NCBI GenBank assembly: GCA_026129255.1 | Contig: JAHCIJ010000001.1 | Span: 372,001-436,000, forward strand | Source: Anaerolineales bacterium | GTDB taxonomy: Bacteria > Chloroflexota > Anaerolineae > Anaerolineales > UBA11579 | Reading direction: 5' to 3' | Length of the DNA stretch: 64,000 nucleotides | Shown here: positions 7,885 through 16,217 of the stretch, piece by piece | Layout: each line of letters opens with the position of its first letter | Position numbering within the stretch: position 1 is the stretch's first letter | The notes under the pieces: model-generated | Told to the model about the DNA's origin: nothing | Seen by the model: the letters and a program-made list of their open reading frames with translations, nothing else | The model's database searches: none | Made by a program: the position numbers and the translations under genes

Positions 7885-8229
7885 TTGGAACCATTTGAAC
7901 TGGCTCGCAAGATCGTAGACGCCCTGGAAGATAAAAAGGGCGAAGATATTATGGTGTTGGACCTGCGTGAGCAGGCGCCTATCACCGACTATTTCGTGAT
8001 CGCCTCCGGCACCAGTGAACGCAACCTCAAGGCGCTGCAAGACGCCATCGTGGATGAGATCCGTCCGCAGGTGAGCTATAAGCCGCGCCTGGAAGGCAAG
8101 CCCGGCGAGGGTTGGCTGCTGGCCGACTTTGGCAGCGTGATGGTGCACTTGTTCTCCTACGCCCAGCGCGACTATTACCGCCTCGAAGACCTGTGGGAAG
8201 ATGCCAAAGTCGTGCTGCACGTGCAGTAG
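7885..8229 (+). CDS. rsfS: Ribosomal silencing factor RsfS
   Basis: 114 residues from a TTG start at 7885, chosen because AAAGGA (7872-7877) lies 7 nt upstream and the family begins with a segment like LARKIVDALEDKKGEDI. Motifs VLDLREQAPITDYFVIASGTSERNLKAL and GWLLADFGSVMVHLFSYAQRDYY are diagnostic for RsfS/Iojap, which binds uL14 on the 50S subunit and blocks subunit joining in starvation. A TATAAT at 7836-7841, inside the end of thpR, could give it its own promoter; this is weak. Confidence 0.95.
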   Translation: MEPFELARKIVDALEDKKGEDIMVLDLREQAPITDYFVIASGTSERNLKALQDAIVDEIRPQVSYKPRLEGKPGEGWLLADFGSVMVHLFSYAQRDYYRLEDLWEDAKVVLHVQ

Positions 8230-8291
8230 CAAACAGCATCACAAAGAAATCTCCTAATCACTTAATCAGTTGCTCTAATTGTTTATATCCG

Positions 8292-8562
8292 TCTTTGCGA
8301 GCCCGCCCTAGGCGGGCGAAGCAATCCCCAAGCTTGCTATGAATTCAAACTCGGGGATTGCTTCGTCCGCGCCGCTGTGCGGCGCAGTCCTCGCAATGAC
8401 AGAAAATTTCTCAGTCTGTCATTGCGAGGAGTATTGTCGCTTGCATCTCCATGCAAGCGACAAACGGACGAAGCAATCTGGTTGTAATCCGGCTTGGCGA
8501 TCAACTAGCGGGGCAGGTTGCTTGACTGCGCGCGGCTACGCAGTACAGCCCTCGCAATGACA
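8292..8562. repeat. Cluster of REP-like elements in opposing orientations
   Basis: The 399-nt gap between rsfS and ndk is mostly repeats. Plus-orientation copies lie at about 8292-8333 (GTCTTTGCGAGC, CCCGCCCTAGGCGGG hairpin, GAAGCAATCC) and 8418-8481 (GTCATTGCGAGG, TCGCTTGCATCTCCATGCAAGCGA hairpin core, GAAGCAATCT). Inverted copies lie at about 8355-8401 and 8510-8561 (ending CCTCGCAATGAC). This is a BIME-like head-to-head arrangement of non-coding DNA. No gene is visible in it. Confidence 0.75.
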
Positions 8563-8567
8563 GACAA

Positions 8568-8605
8568 AAAACAGGCGGCCTGTGCTTGCACGGGCCGCCT
8601 GTTTT
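8568..8605 (-). terminator. Intrinsic terminator of ndk
   Basis: A 13-bp stem, 8568-8580 paired with 8593-8605 (core ACAGGCGGCC/GGCCGCCTGT), with a 12-nt loop. On the minus strand it is followed by a run of T. It lies 24 nt after the ndk stop. Confidence 0.85.
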
Positions 8606-8628
8606 AAATCTCAAATCTCTGCTTTTTT

Positions 8629-9084
8629 CTACTTGCCTTCAAACACCCATTTGTCGATGTCGCGGTTCCAGCTCACCAGCTCCTCGGCCTTGAACCACAG
8701 CGCCACTTCGCGCTCACCGGTCTCGGGCTTGTCTGATGCGTGGGTGAGGTTGCGGCCCACTTCCAGACCGAAGTCATGGCGGATGGTGCCCGGCGCGGCT
8801 TCGGTGGGGCGGGTGGCACCCATCGTCTGGCGGATGGCCGCCACGGCGTTGGGGCCTTCCCAGGCCATCGCCATGACCGGGGCGGAGGTGATGTACTCCA
8901 CCAGGCCGTTGTAGAAGGGTTTGCCCTGGTGCTCGGCGTAGTGCTCCTCGGCCAGGGCGGTGCTCACCTGCATAAACTTGGCGCCCGCCAGGCGCAGGCC
9001 GCGGCGCTCCAGGCGGGCGATGATCTCGCCAACCAGGGCGCGTTGCACGCCATCTGGCTTAACCAAAACTAAACTGCGTTCCAA
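8629..9084 (-). CDS. ndk: Nucleoside diphosphate kinase
   Basis: 151 residues from a TTG start preceded by GGAGG 5 nt upstream. Opens with ERSLVLVKPDGVQRALVGEII. The active-site segment is GRNLTHASDKPETGEREV, where His takes the place of the phosphorylated histidine in the usual NxxHxSDS motif. It transfers gamma-phosphate among NTPs and NDPs in the cytoplasm. Length is standard. It follows the TPR gene on the same strand but a terminator-like structure separates them. Confidence 0.95.
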   Translation of the reverse strand: MERSLVLVKPDGVQRALVGEIIARLERRGLRLAGAKFMQVSTALAEEHYAEHQGKPFYNGLVEYITSAPVMAMAWEGPNAVAAIRQTMGATRPTEAAPGTIRHDFGLEVGRNLTHASDKPETGEREVALWFKAEELVSWNRDIDKWVFEGK

Positions 9085-9094
9085 TGTGCCTCCA

Positions 9095-9142
9095 CAAAAA
9101 ATGCTCAGAATAGATTTCTGCTGATAATTCGCAGCAGCATTT
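9095..9142 (-). terminator. Terminator-like structure after the TPR gene
   Basis: On the minus strand, AAAATGCT pairs with AGCATTTT around a smaller CTGCTG/CAGCAG hairpin and ends in six T just upstream of ndk. It could terminate the TPR transcript; the branched stem makes this less certain than the ndk terminator. Confidence 0.4.
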
Positions 9143-9167
9143 TACCAAGTAGATGAGGGCCAGCCGC

Positions 9168-12100
9168 TTACAGCAGCGATTTGGCGCGGGTGTAGCAATC
9201 CAGCGCCTCGGTGAGCTGGTTGTTGCGCATGTAGGCATCCCCCAGCGTTTGCCATACGGCCACCTGGCGCGGGAAGCGGCGCGAGGCAGCCCGCAGGTCG
9301 GCGATAACTTCGTCCAGGCGGATGCGGCGGCGCAGGAAGTAGCTGTAGGCTTCGGCGGCGTCGCCCAGGTTGCCGTAGCTCAGCGCCTGGCGCGCTTCGG
9401 CCAGGCGGTCCTGGACCTCTTCGGGGGAGAGGCCGCGGGCGCGCTTGCGCGGCGCTGCGGCCGCGGCTGTTTCCGTAGCGGCGGCCGCAAATTCCAACTC
9501 GTGCGCTTCTGGCTCTGGCTGCTCGGCCTCGTACGAGGTCTCGTACGAGTTCTCGTATGAATCTTCGTGCGAAGTCTCGCGCGCGGGTTCAGCCTCGTAT
9601 GCGGGCTGCTGCTCGTATGTTTGTGTCAACTCAGCCTGCGGGGTAGCCTGTTCAGGCTGTTCCGCCTCAGGCTGCTCTGCCTCAGGCTGCTGGGCCTCGT
9701 ATGAGGGCTCGTACGAAATCTCGCGCGCGGGTTCCGCCTCGAGCTCGTATTCATCTTCCGCATATGCAGCCGCCTGAGGAGTGATCGGCAGCCCGTCTGC
9801 GGCCAGCGTTTCCACTTCATAGGTGGCTTCGTTGGACTCTTCGCTTGGGTGTGCCCAGCCCTCATCATCTTGTGCGCTGGGCAGCGCTTCGCTATCGGGC
9901 TCGCCAGTGGGCAGTTCGCTGGTGGCGGGCAATTGGCTGGCAGGTACCCAACGTGGCTCGATCACCGGGGCAGGCGCGCTGTCCTCTGTTTCATCTTGGC
10001 TGGCGGCGTCTTGCTCAGACGCCGCATCCCAGGCTGGCTCTTGCGCTTGAGCAAGGCGGCGTAGCCAATCGGGCGTGTCGTCTACTGGTGCGTCGGCGTT
10101 GGTCGGCTCTGCGGCTGGCTCCGGTTGTGCTTCAGCCGTCTCAGGCTCCACGGCATCCGGTTCGCTGGGCCACTGGGGAGCTTCGTCTTCGTCACCAGCA
10201 TATGTGGCGCGCAGGCTATCGGTGTCTTGGGGGCGTAGATCGCTCAGCCAGTCCGGGGCATCGTCCAGCGGGCGCGGCGCGATCGGTTCGTCGGCAGGCT
10301 GCTCTTCCAGCGAGCCGGTGAAGTGGCGCAGCCAGCCAGGCGTGGCGTCTTCAGCAGGCTCGCTTGTCAAGGCTTCATCAGACAGTTCCTGGCTGAAGGG
10401 TGAATCCTCTTCCAGCCCGCGCTGCGCGTCTGCTTGTGCTGCGTCGTTATCCGTTGCTGCGTCCACCGGGCCAGCGGCTGCGGCCAGCTCATCCAGCCAG
10501 CCGAGGTTCTCGCTCAATTTTGGCGCAGCCGCGTGGGCCTGCTCTGGTTGTTCGCCTTGCTCGGCCTGCATCCAATCCGGCTTGGCAGTGCTGCGTTGCG
10601 CTGGGTCAGTGAGCAACTCGTCTTCGGCTACGCCGCGGCGGGCGGCCAGGCCCTCCAGCCAGCTCAGGGTTTCGTCTTCTTCGCCGCCCTCATCGGCTGG
10701 GGCGCCGGCTTCGGCCTGTGGCTCAGTGAACGCCGCGGTTGGTTCATCCGCTTGCGCCTCGGGTTGTGCGGCCGTTTCCTGCATGCTGCTTGGATCTTCA
10801 GTGGGGGTTTGCCAGCCAGCCAGTGCGTCCAGGCGCTGGGTGCTCTCCGCGTCGTTCAGCTCATCCGTGCGCGGCAACTCGCTATCGTCATCCGCCATGC
10901 CAGAGCTGGCCTGCAATTCATTCAGCCAGTTGGGCTGTGCTGCGGCTGCGCTCTCCTCCGCTTCAGTAGGCACCGTGTCTGCTTGCCCATCTGGCGTATC
11001 CAAAATATCGCTGCGCAGCTCAGGTTCGGGATCAATAAAGGCGGGCGTATCCCCGAGTGCGCTGGCCGCTGGCCGCGTGGGTTGCGTGTGTGCCAGCGCG
11101 TCTTCGTTCATCTCGGCCAGCCATTCCGGCACGGGGCGCTCGGGGGCGGCTTCGCTTGGCGCGCCGTCCTCCTCGGTGAAGGCGGTGTCCAGCCAACGCA
11201 GTTCGCCGGTGGGTAGCCAGCCAGTGGGGCGGCCAGTGGCTTGGCCACTAGCCTGCGGCTCGCCTTCGTTGGTCTCGGGCGCCGCTTCGTCAGGTGCGGC
11301 GTCGCCAGTTACTGCTTGGGCTGCCTCGTGTGCTTCCACATCCCCCAGGTCCAGTGGGCCGGTGGGCTGGAAGCCAGCTTGTTCAAACTCTTCGGTCCAG
11401 CGTTTGCCGGGGGCGGCATCAGGATCCAAACTGGCGGTGGGGTTACTAGGGCGCAGCTCGCGCAGCCAGTCAGGAATGTCGTCTGGTTCCAGCGCGCCGG
11501 TCTGGAAGGGGGAGTGGGGCGCTAGCGCGCCGTCATTCACAAGGCCTTGGTCTACCGGTTCCAGCCCTTCCAGGCTGCTCATGACAGAATCCGGCTCGAC
11601 CACATCACTTGCGGTAGGAGCATCCATGTCTTCCACAGAGAGCCAGCCGGGCAGGTCTTCTTTTTCGTATTCGCTGTCGGTTTCGCCTGCTGCCGCGCCG
11701 GGTGCGCCGAGCAGCATGGGGCTGTCCAACTCCAGCGCATCGATCATGACGCTGTCGGCGGGCACATCGTCTACATCCTTGAGCGTGCTTACCTGGGCGG
11801 CGTATGGATCCAGCTCTTCGACGCGCTCCCAGTACGGGGTTGCTTCCACATCGCGCTGACTGTTGCGCAAAATATCCACCATGACGCGGTTGGCATACAG
11901 GCAGTAGGGCAGCTTCTGGATGATCTGCGAGCACACCGCACTGGCTTCATCCGGCTGGTTGTTCTTGTAATGCATCTCCGCCAGCAGCACTTGCAGATCC
12001 GGGCGCTGGGCGTCTTCGGCCAGGGCGTTGTTCAGCTCACCGATGGCCTGGTTGAACAGGTCGCCGTGTGAGTACATGCGCGCCAGCGCACCGCGCGTTA

Positions 12101-12491
12101 AACGCACCTTGGGCGGCTCGTAGCCTTCGCGCAGGCCATACAGGCGACGCATCTCGCCTTGCACGGCTTTGTTGGATGGCTGTGACTCAAAGGCGCGTTC
12201 CATCTGCCAGATGGCGGCGTCCAGGTTGCCTTCGTCCTCACGGATGATGCTCATGCCAATGTGGGCCACAAAATCATCTGGGATGGATGAGAGCACGCGC
12301 TGAAACAGGTCACTGGCCTCGCTGTGACGCTTGCTCTCCAGATAGGCTTTGCCCATCAGACGGTAGGTAGCGATGTTCTTTGGGTAGGTTTTGAGCACAT
12401 GGCGACAGTGCGCCAGGGCGTCTTCTACCTGATTGGAGTCGATTAGCTGATCGATCCCTGAGAGATACTCGCGTAAATTGGTAGCAGCCAT
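9168..12491 (-). CDS. TPR protein with long acidic linker carrying WL-motif repeats
   Basis: About 1107 residues from ATG 12491 (ATG 12515 is also possible; neither has a clear ribosome binding site). Residues 1-230 are helical TPR repeats (for example IATYRLMGKAYLESKRHSEA). A very long Glu/Ala/Pro-rich, probably disordered region follows. It contains about a dozen short copies of a motif like PDWLxxL: IPDWLRELRP, VPEWLAEMNED, QPNWLNELQAS, LSWLEGLAARRG, LGWLDELAAAAG, TPGWLRHF, APDWLSDLRP, TPDWLRRLAQ. Next come Tyr/Glu repeats (SYENSYETSYE, EQPEAEQPE). The last 85 residues return to TPR helices. No signal peptide or membrane helix, so probably a cytoplasmic scaffold. Function unknown. Confidence 0.85.
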   Translation of the reverse strand: MAATNLREYLSGIDQLIDSNQVEDALAHCRHVLKTYPKNIATYRLMGKAYLESKRHSEASDLFQRVLSSIPDDFVAHIGMSIIREDEGNLDAAIWQMERAFESQPSNKAVQGEMRRLYGLREGYEPPKVRLTRGALARMYSHGDLFNQAIGELNNALAEDAQRPDLQVLLAEMHYKNNQPDEASAVCSQIIQKLPYCLYANRVMVDILRNSQRDVEATPYWERVEELDPYAAQVSTLKDVDDVPADSVMIDALELDSPMLLGAPGAAAGETDSEYEKEDLPGWLSVEDMDAPTASDVVEPDSVMSSLEGLEPVDQGLVNDGALAPHSPFQTGALEPDDIPDWLRELRPSNPTASLDPDAAPGKRWTEEFEQAGFQPTGPLDLGDVEAHEAAQAVTGDAAPDEAAPETNEGEPQASGQATGRPTGWLPTGELRWLDTAFTEEDGAPSEAAPERPVPEWLAEMNEDALAHTQPTRPAASALGDTPAFIDPEPELRSDILDTPDGQADTVPTEAEESAAAAQPNWLNELQASSGMADDDSELPRTDELNDAESTQRLDALAGWQTPTEDPSSMQETAAQPEAQADEPTAAFTEPQAEAGAPADEGGEEDETLSWLEGLAARRGVAEDELLTDPAQRSTAKPDWMQAEQGEQPEQAHAAAPKLSENLGWLDELAAAAGPVDAATDNDAAQADAQRGLEEDSPFSQELSDEALTSEPAEDATPGWLRHFTGSLEEQPADEPIAPRPLDDAPDWLSDLRPQDTDSLRATYAGDEDEAPQWPSEPDAVEPETAEAQPEPAAEPTNADAPVDDTPDWLRRLAQAQEPAWDAASEQDAASQDETEDSAPAPVIEPRWVPASQLPATSELPTGEPDSEALPSAQDDEGWAHPSEESNEATYEVETLAADGLPITPQAAAYAEDEYELEAEPAREISYEPSYEAQQPEAEQPEAEQPEQATPQAELTQTYEQQPAYEAEPARETSHEDSYENSYETSYEAEQPEPEAHELEFAAAATETAAAAAPRKRARGLSPEEVQDRLAEARQALSYGNLGDAAEAYSYFLRRRIRLDEVIADLRAASRRFPRQVAVWQTLGDAYMRNNQLTEALDCYTRAKSLL

Positions 12492-12576
12492 GCGTTTGGG
12501 AAAGTAGTATGCCATTTTAGAGGCATACACGCAAGCAGCGCGGGCGAATTGTCTCTGCAGGAGTATCATTCGCTGC

Positions 12577-13563
12577 ATGAGCCATTCGATTGAAGCACAC
12601 GGCCTCAGCCGCAACTATGGCGGCCTGCGCGCCGTAGACGGGCTGAGCCTTTCTGTGCAGGCTGGCGAGTTGTTCGCCCTGCTGGGGCCAAACGGCGGCG
12701 GCAAGACCACCACGCTGGGCATGCTCACCACGCTGCTGCGCCCCAGCGCGGGTACGGCCCGCGTTGCAGGCTACGATGTGGCCGCCCAGCCGCACGAAGT
12801 GCGCCGCTGCATCGGTGTCGTTTTCCAAGGCCCCAGCCTGGATGAGCAACTGACGGCCCGCGAGAACCTGGATTTCCATGCCCGCATCTATAACCTGCCA
12901 CGGGCAGTTTTCCGGCAGCGTAGCGATGAGCTGCTGGCACTGGTGGAGCTGGCCGAGCGCCAGCACGAGCCGGTGCGCAACTTCTCGGGCGGCATGCGCC
13001 GCCGTCTGGAACTGGCCCGCGGCCTGATGCACCAGCCCCAGGTGCTGTTCCTTGACGAGCCCACGGTGGGACTGGACCCGCAGACGCGCCGGGCGATGTG
13101 GGACTACTTGCACACCTTGCGTCAGCAAAGTGGCGTGACCATCTTCCTCACTACGCATTACTTGGAAGAGGCCGAAGGCTGCGACCGGGTCGCTATCCTG
13201 GATAGCGGCACGCTGGCCGCGCTGGACACGCCCGCTGCGCTCAAGGCCACGCTGGGCGGCGATGTGCTGCACTTCCGCGTGGCGGATGTACAGGCTGCCG
13301 AGCAGCTCTTGCACGCTGAGGGGTTGGCGGTGCGCCGCGGCCCTGAAGGCCTGGCCGTCGAAGTGGGCGATGGACCGCAGCGCATCCCCGAGTTGGTGGC
13401 GGCGCTGGAGCGCGGCGGCCACGCCGTGCAGGCCGTCAATCTGCGCCGTCCTTCGCTGGAGGATGTGTTCATTAAACTCACCGGCCGCGCCATCCGCACT
13501 GAGGCGCCAGACGCCGCCGAAGCGCTCGTCCGCCGCGGCCGCATGGGGCGCAGCAGACGATGA
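12577..13563 (+). CDS. ABC-2 exporter ATP-binding protein (DrrA/CcmA-like)
   Basis: 328 residues. Walker A GPNGGGKTTTLGM (about 37-49), Q-loop VVFQGPSLDEQLTARENL, signature FSGGMRRRLELARGL, Walker B VLFLDEPTVGLDP and H-loop LTTHYLEEAE are all intact. A C-terminal extension of about 100 residues (DUF4162-like) follows, as in DrrA-type ATPases of drug or lipid exporters. TATCAT at 12564-12569 ends 7 nt before the ATG and CAGGAG lies at 12558-12563, so it could be translated leaderless or from that distant site. Overlaps the permease gene by 4 nt (ATGA). It is divergent from the TPR gene. Confidence 0.93.
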   Translation: MSHSIEAHGLSRNYGGLRAVDGLSLSVQAGELFALLGPNGGGKTTTLGMLTTLLRPSAGTARVAGYDVAAQPHEVRRCIGVVFQGPSLDEQLTARENLDFHARIYNLPRAVFRQRSDELLALVELAERQHEPVRNFSGGMRRRLELARGLMHQPQVLFLDEPTVGLDPQTRRAMWDYLHTLRQQSGVTIFLTTHYLEEAEGCDRVAILDSGTLAALDTPAALKATLGGDVLHFRVADVQAAEQLLHAEGLAVRRGPEGLAVEVGDGPQRIPELVAALERGGHAVQAVNLRRPSLEDVFIKLTGRAIRTEAPDAAEALVRRGRMGRSRR

Positions 13564-14339
13564 GCGCCTTCTATACGATCTGGCTGCGTGACCTGACGCG
13601 CTTCCTGCGCAACCGCTCACGCATCTTTACCTCGTTGGCGCAGCCGCTGCTGTATCTGGCTATCTTCGGCACGGGGCTGTCCAGCTTGTTGTCCGGCACG
13701 GCATCCCTTGGCGGGGTGAGCTTCACCGCCTTTGTGTATCCCGGTGTGATCGGCCTGACGATCATGTTCACGGCGCTGTTCACGGCGATCTCTGTGGTGT
13801 ACGACCGCGAAGCTGGCTTCTTAAAAGAGGTGCTGGTCTCGCCCGCCTCGCGCCTGGCGGTGGCGTTGGGCAAAGTGGCCAGCGGCGCAACCATCGCACT
13901 CCTGCAGGGCCTGCTGACCCTGCCGCTGGCCTGGCTGCTCGGCCTGCCGCTCACGCTGGGGCAGGTGGTGCAGTTGGCAGGCATCATGGCTGTGCTGGCG
14001 GCCGCGTGCACGGCGCTCGGCTTGCTGGTCTCCACGCGCTTGCGCGGCATTGAGGGCTACAACGTCATCATCAATTTCCTGATGATGCCGCTGTTCCTGC
14101 TCTCCGGCGCGTTGTTCCCGTTGGCTGGGTTGCCGTTGTGGATGGATGTGCTGGTGCGCATCAACCCGATGGCTTACGCTACTGACGCGCTGCGCCAGGT
14201 GGCGCTGGCCGGCGCGGCGCAGCCTGGCTTCCTGGCGGCCAGCCGCCTGCATCCGGTGGCTGTGGATGTGCTGGTGCTGCTGGGCTTCTTTGTGCTCTTT
14301 CTTGTGCCCGCGGTGCGGGCGTTTAGTAAGCAGGAGTAA
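13560..14339 (+). CDS. ABC-2 type permease
   Basis: 259 residues with six predicted membrane helices. The N-terminal amphipathic segment IWLRDLTRFLRNRSRIF is followed by PLLYLAIFGTGL and the ABC2 motif region around FPLAGLPLWMDVLVRINPMAYATDALR. It starts with ATGA on the stop of the ATPase and forms an exporter with it; substrate unknown. No second permease gene is present, so the complex would be a homodimer of each subunit. Confidence 0.93.
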   Translation: MSAFYTIWLRDLTRFLRNRSRIFTSLAQPLLYLAIFGTGLSSLLSGTASLGGVSFTAFVYPGVIGLTIMFTALFTAISVVYDREAGFLKEVLVSPASRLAVALGKVASGATIALLQGLLTLPLAWLLGLPLTLGQVVQLAGIMAVLAAACTALGLLVSTRLRGIEGYNVIINFLMMPLFLLSGALFPLAGLPLWMDVLVRINPMAYATDALRQVALAGAAQPGFLAASRLHPVAVDVLVLLGFFVLFLVPAVRAFSKQE

Positions 14340-14391
14340 TGTACTGTAGTAGTCTTTGATAATGTAGATTGCATCGGTTGCTCCCCTGAAG

Positions 14392-14967
14392 TTAGATTTG
14401 CTTAGCCCTTGTAGAAGTGCCTGCATTGGTCTTATATAAATGCTCTGAGAGTGCTATATGCATGAAGAGCATTGCACCCAGAAATGACAAGTTGGCGAGT
14501 ATGAACAAGGCTTGATCGGAATGTTGTCTTGCGATTGACCTTCCGAGAGAGGTTCCCACGAGTAACAACCCGGGCAGGGTGACCCGTAATAGCCACACGA
14601 GCCGTTTCCCTTGGCGCGAGCCAATGGCTAATTGCTCCGCCCACATACGAATAAACAGCCGAGGAAACATCGCGTGGATGCCGAGAATGAGTAGTGCAAG
14701 GCCGCTCACCGCGAATGCACTGGTCATGATGTCAGGGAACAGAGTGATTGACCAGAGCCTGATTGCGTTAAGCAATAAAGCTGCTACGATACTTATCCTG
14801 GATCTCTTAATCTGCAGGGCTCGGTTCTTGCCACTGAGCGCAGTATAAACAGCGAGGGCGATCGCCAATATCAAAAAACTTGGGGACGCATCCAGTGAAT
14901 ACTTTGGCATGCCAAGAAAACTGGGTGCTGCAAATGCCAGTATCACAATGAAGGCAACTATGGCCAT
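14392..14967 (-). CDS. Polytopic membrane protein of unknown function
   Basis: 191 residues, about five hydrophobic helices (from residues 3-17, 28-42, 61-80, 84-100, 122-140, 152-172). I recognise no family. Its start lies 2 nt after the stop of the gene at 14970, so the two are translationally coupled. Base composition is clearly AT-richer than the exporter genes next door, which fits transferred or fast-evolving DNA. It is the last gene of the minus-strand train that begins at 21236. Confidence 0.65.
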   Translation of the reverse strand: MAIVAFIVILAFAAPSFLGMPKYSLDASPSFLILAIALAVYTALSGKNRALQIKRSRISIVAALLLNAIRLWSITLFPDIMTSAFAVSGLALLILGIHAMFPRLFIRMWAEQLAIGSRQGKRLVWLLRVTLPGLLLVGTSLGRSIARQHSDQALFILANLSFLGAMLFMHIALSEHLYKTNAGTSTRAKQI

Positions 14968-14969
14968 AG

Positions 14970-15668
14970 CTATTCCCCGCTGCTTCGCCCAGGCAAAAGA
15001 ATCCTTTTGCCTTCCTGGCGTTCCAAACTCAAGAAATAGCAGATATGGGCCGCGTGGAGCGAGCTAGTGTATGCCTGCACCATTAAGAAAGCTGCGCCAA
15101 TAACAGTGCTTGCCGTTAGTGTAACTTGCTCAGATGGATGACGATTGAGCCAAAATCCTATCGCGATGGCGTAAGGCACAATGGCTCCGAGTGCCACCAA
15201 AAGAAACAACCATAGCCCAAGGCCGTGCTTAGAGTAATCGAGCGCCACAGGCCTAGATAAATCCCAAACACTGTGCTTTACATTGAGCATTCCTCCTGTA
15301 ATCAGACGCGCATGGTTGCTTTGCAAAACACCTAGCTGATAGACAGTCAGCAAGATCCAGGCAACCAACAATAGCCCAATTCCCAAGGCGGCAGCAGGCA
15401 ACTGCGGAGCGACGGAGAGCATAACAAGAATGCTCTGGAACAACGTACCAACAACACCCATAAAGTAGTAGAGCTTCGCATTTCTACACCATGGGATAAA
15501 CACGAAGCACAATAGCGAGTAACCAGTCGCTACGACAGCTACCTGGGCCCATTGAAAGCGTGCTATCAGCGCCCAGATAAATAGAGTTAGCAGGAGGTTG
15601 GCCGCCACAAACGTATACATGTACTTGAGATGGGCTGGTTGCACCATTCTGCTTTTTATAGCTCGCAT
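14970..15668 (-). CDS. Polytopic membrane protein of unknown function
   Basis: 232 residues with six or seven hydrophobic helices, and a basic N-terminus MRAIKSRMVQ before the first helix. Contains YMYTFVAANLLLTLFIWAL at the N-terminus, and a central polar loop with WDLSRPVALDYSKHG. No recognised motif. A weak AAGAGA lies upstream of the ATG. Coupled to the downstream gene. AT-richer than the chromosome around it. The 66-nt gap upstream (15669-15734) holds a short CCCGCGGG hairpin followed by T on either strand, possibly a weak terminator. Confidence 0.65.
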   Translation of the reverse strand: MRAIKSRMVQPAHLKYMYTFVAANLLLTLFIWALIARFQWAQVAVVATGYSLLCFVFIPWCRNAKLYYFMGVVGTLFQSILVMLSVAPQLPAAALGIGLLLVAWILLTVYQLGVLQSNHARLITGGMLNVKHSVWDLSRPVALDYSKHGLGLWLFLLVALGAIVPYAIAIGFWLNRHPSEQVTLTASTVIGAAFLMVQAYTSSLHAAHICYFLSLERQEGKRILLPGRSSGE

Positions 15669-15734
15669 ACGTTCTCTTCTTAACTTATCCCCTCTTGTAT
15701 TGAAAACCCGCGGGGCTTTTGCTTCCCGCCGCGC

Positions 15735-16199
15735 TCAGCCCGCCAGCACTGCGGCGGCCTGGCGCCGGGCGCGTACGCGCTGCGCCAGGTCCAGCAGGGC
15801 GGCCAGCGCCTTCTGCCCCCATGTGCCGCCCAGGCGCATCGCGGCGAAGAACAGCGCCAGCGCCACCACGCTGGTGTAGGCGGCGGCCGCTTCGCCGAAT
15901 GCTGAGCTAAGCACCAGCTCGATCAAGCTAATATGCGGGCTGCCAAAGCGCCACAGCAGCCAGCCTGCCAGCACGCCCAGCAGCCAGCCGCCAAAGCCAG
16001 CGATGCGCTTGTTGCCGCCCAGCGCCACCCATAGGCCCAGCCCGCCGCCCAGGATGGCGGCTAGCAGGTAGCCGCTACCCAGACCGAGTTGCTGCGCCAG
16101 GTGCGCGCTAGGCGCCGGGCCGCCGACGGCAGCCAGCAGCCAGGCGGCGAGGGCGCCGGTTGCGGCGCTGAGTGCAAGTGTGCGTATGTGTGATTTCAT
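15735..16199 (-). CDS. Small glycine/alanine-rich membrane protein
   Basis: 154 residues from ATG 16199, chosen because AAGGGGT lies 5 nt upstream; an alternative ATG is at 16217, directly after the preceding stop. Four hydrophobic helices rich in Gly, Ala and Leu, with GGGLGLWVALGG and GGWLLGVLAGWLLWRFG. The C-terminus is basic (RVRARRQ). Unlike its neighbours it is GC-rich, so it may be native rather than part of the AT-rich set. No known family recognised. Confidence 0.65.
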   Translation of the reverse strand: MKSHIRTLALSAATGALAAWLLAAVGGPAPSAHLAQQLGLGSGYLLAAILGGGLGLWVALGGNKRIAGFGGWLLGVLAGWLLWRFGSPHISLIELVLSSAFGEAAAAYTSVVALALFFAAMRLGGTWGQKALAALLDLAQRVRARRQAAAVLAG

Positions 16200-16217
16200 G
16201 TTTACCCCTTGGCTCAT

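Noticed and set aside
10075-11859. 594-codon open frame on the plus strand inside the TPR gene
   Set aside because: Ser/Ala-rich shadow of the acidic linker of the minus-strand gene; no domain and no ribosome binding site.
12517-13620. Minus-strand open frame opposite the ABC ATPase gene
   Set aside because: The plus-strand frame has all ABC motifs; the antisense product has none.
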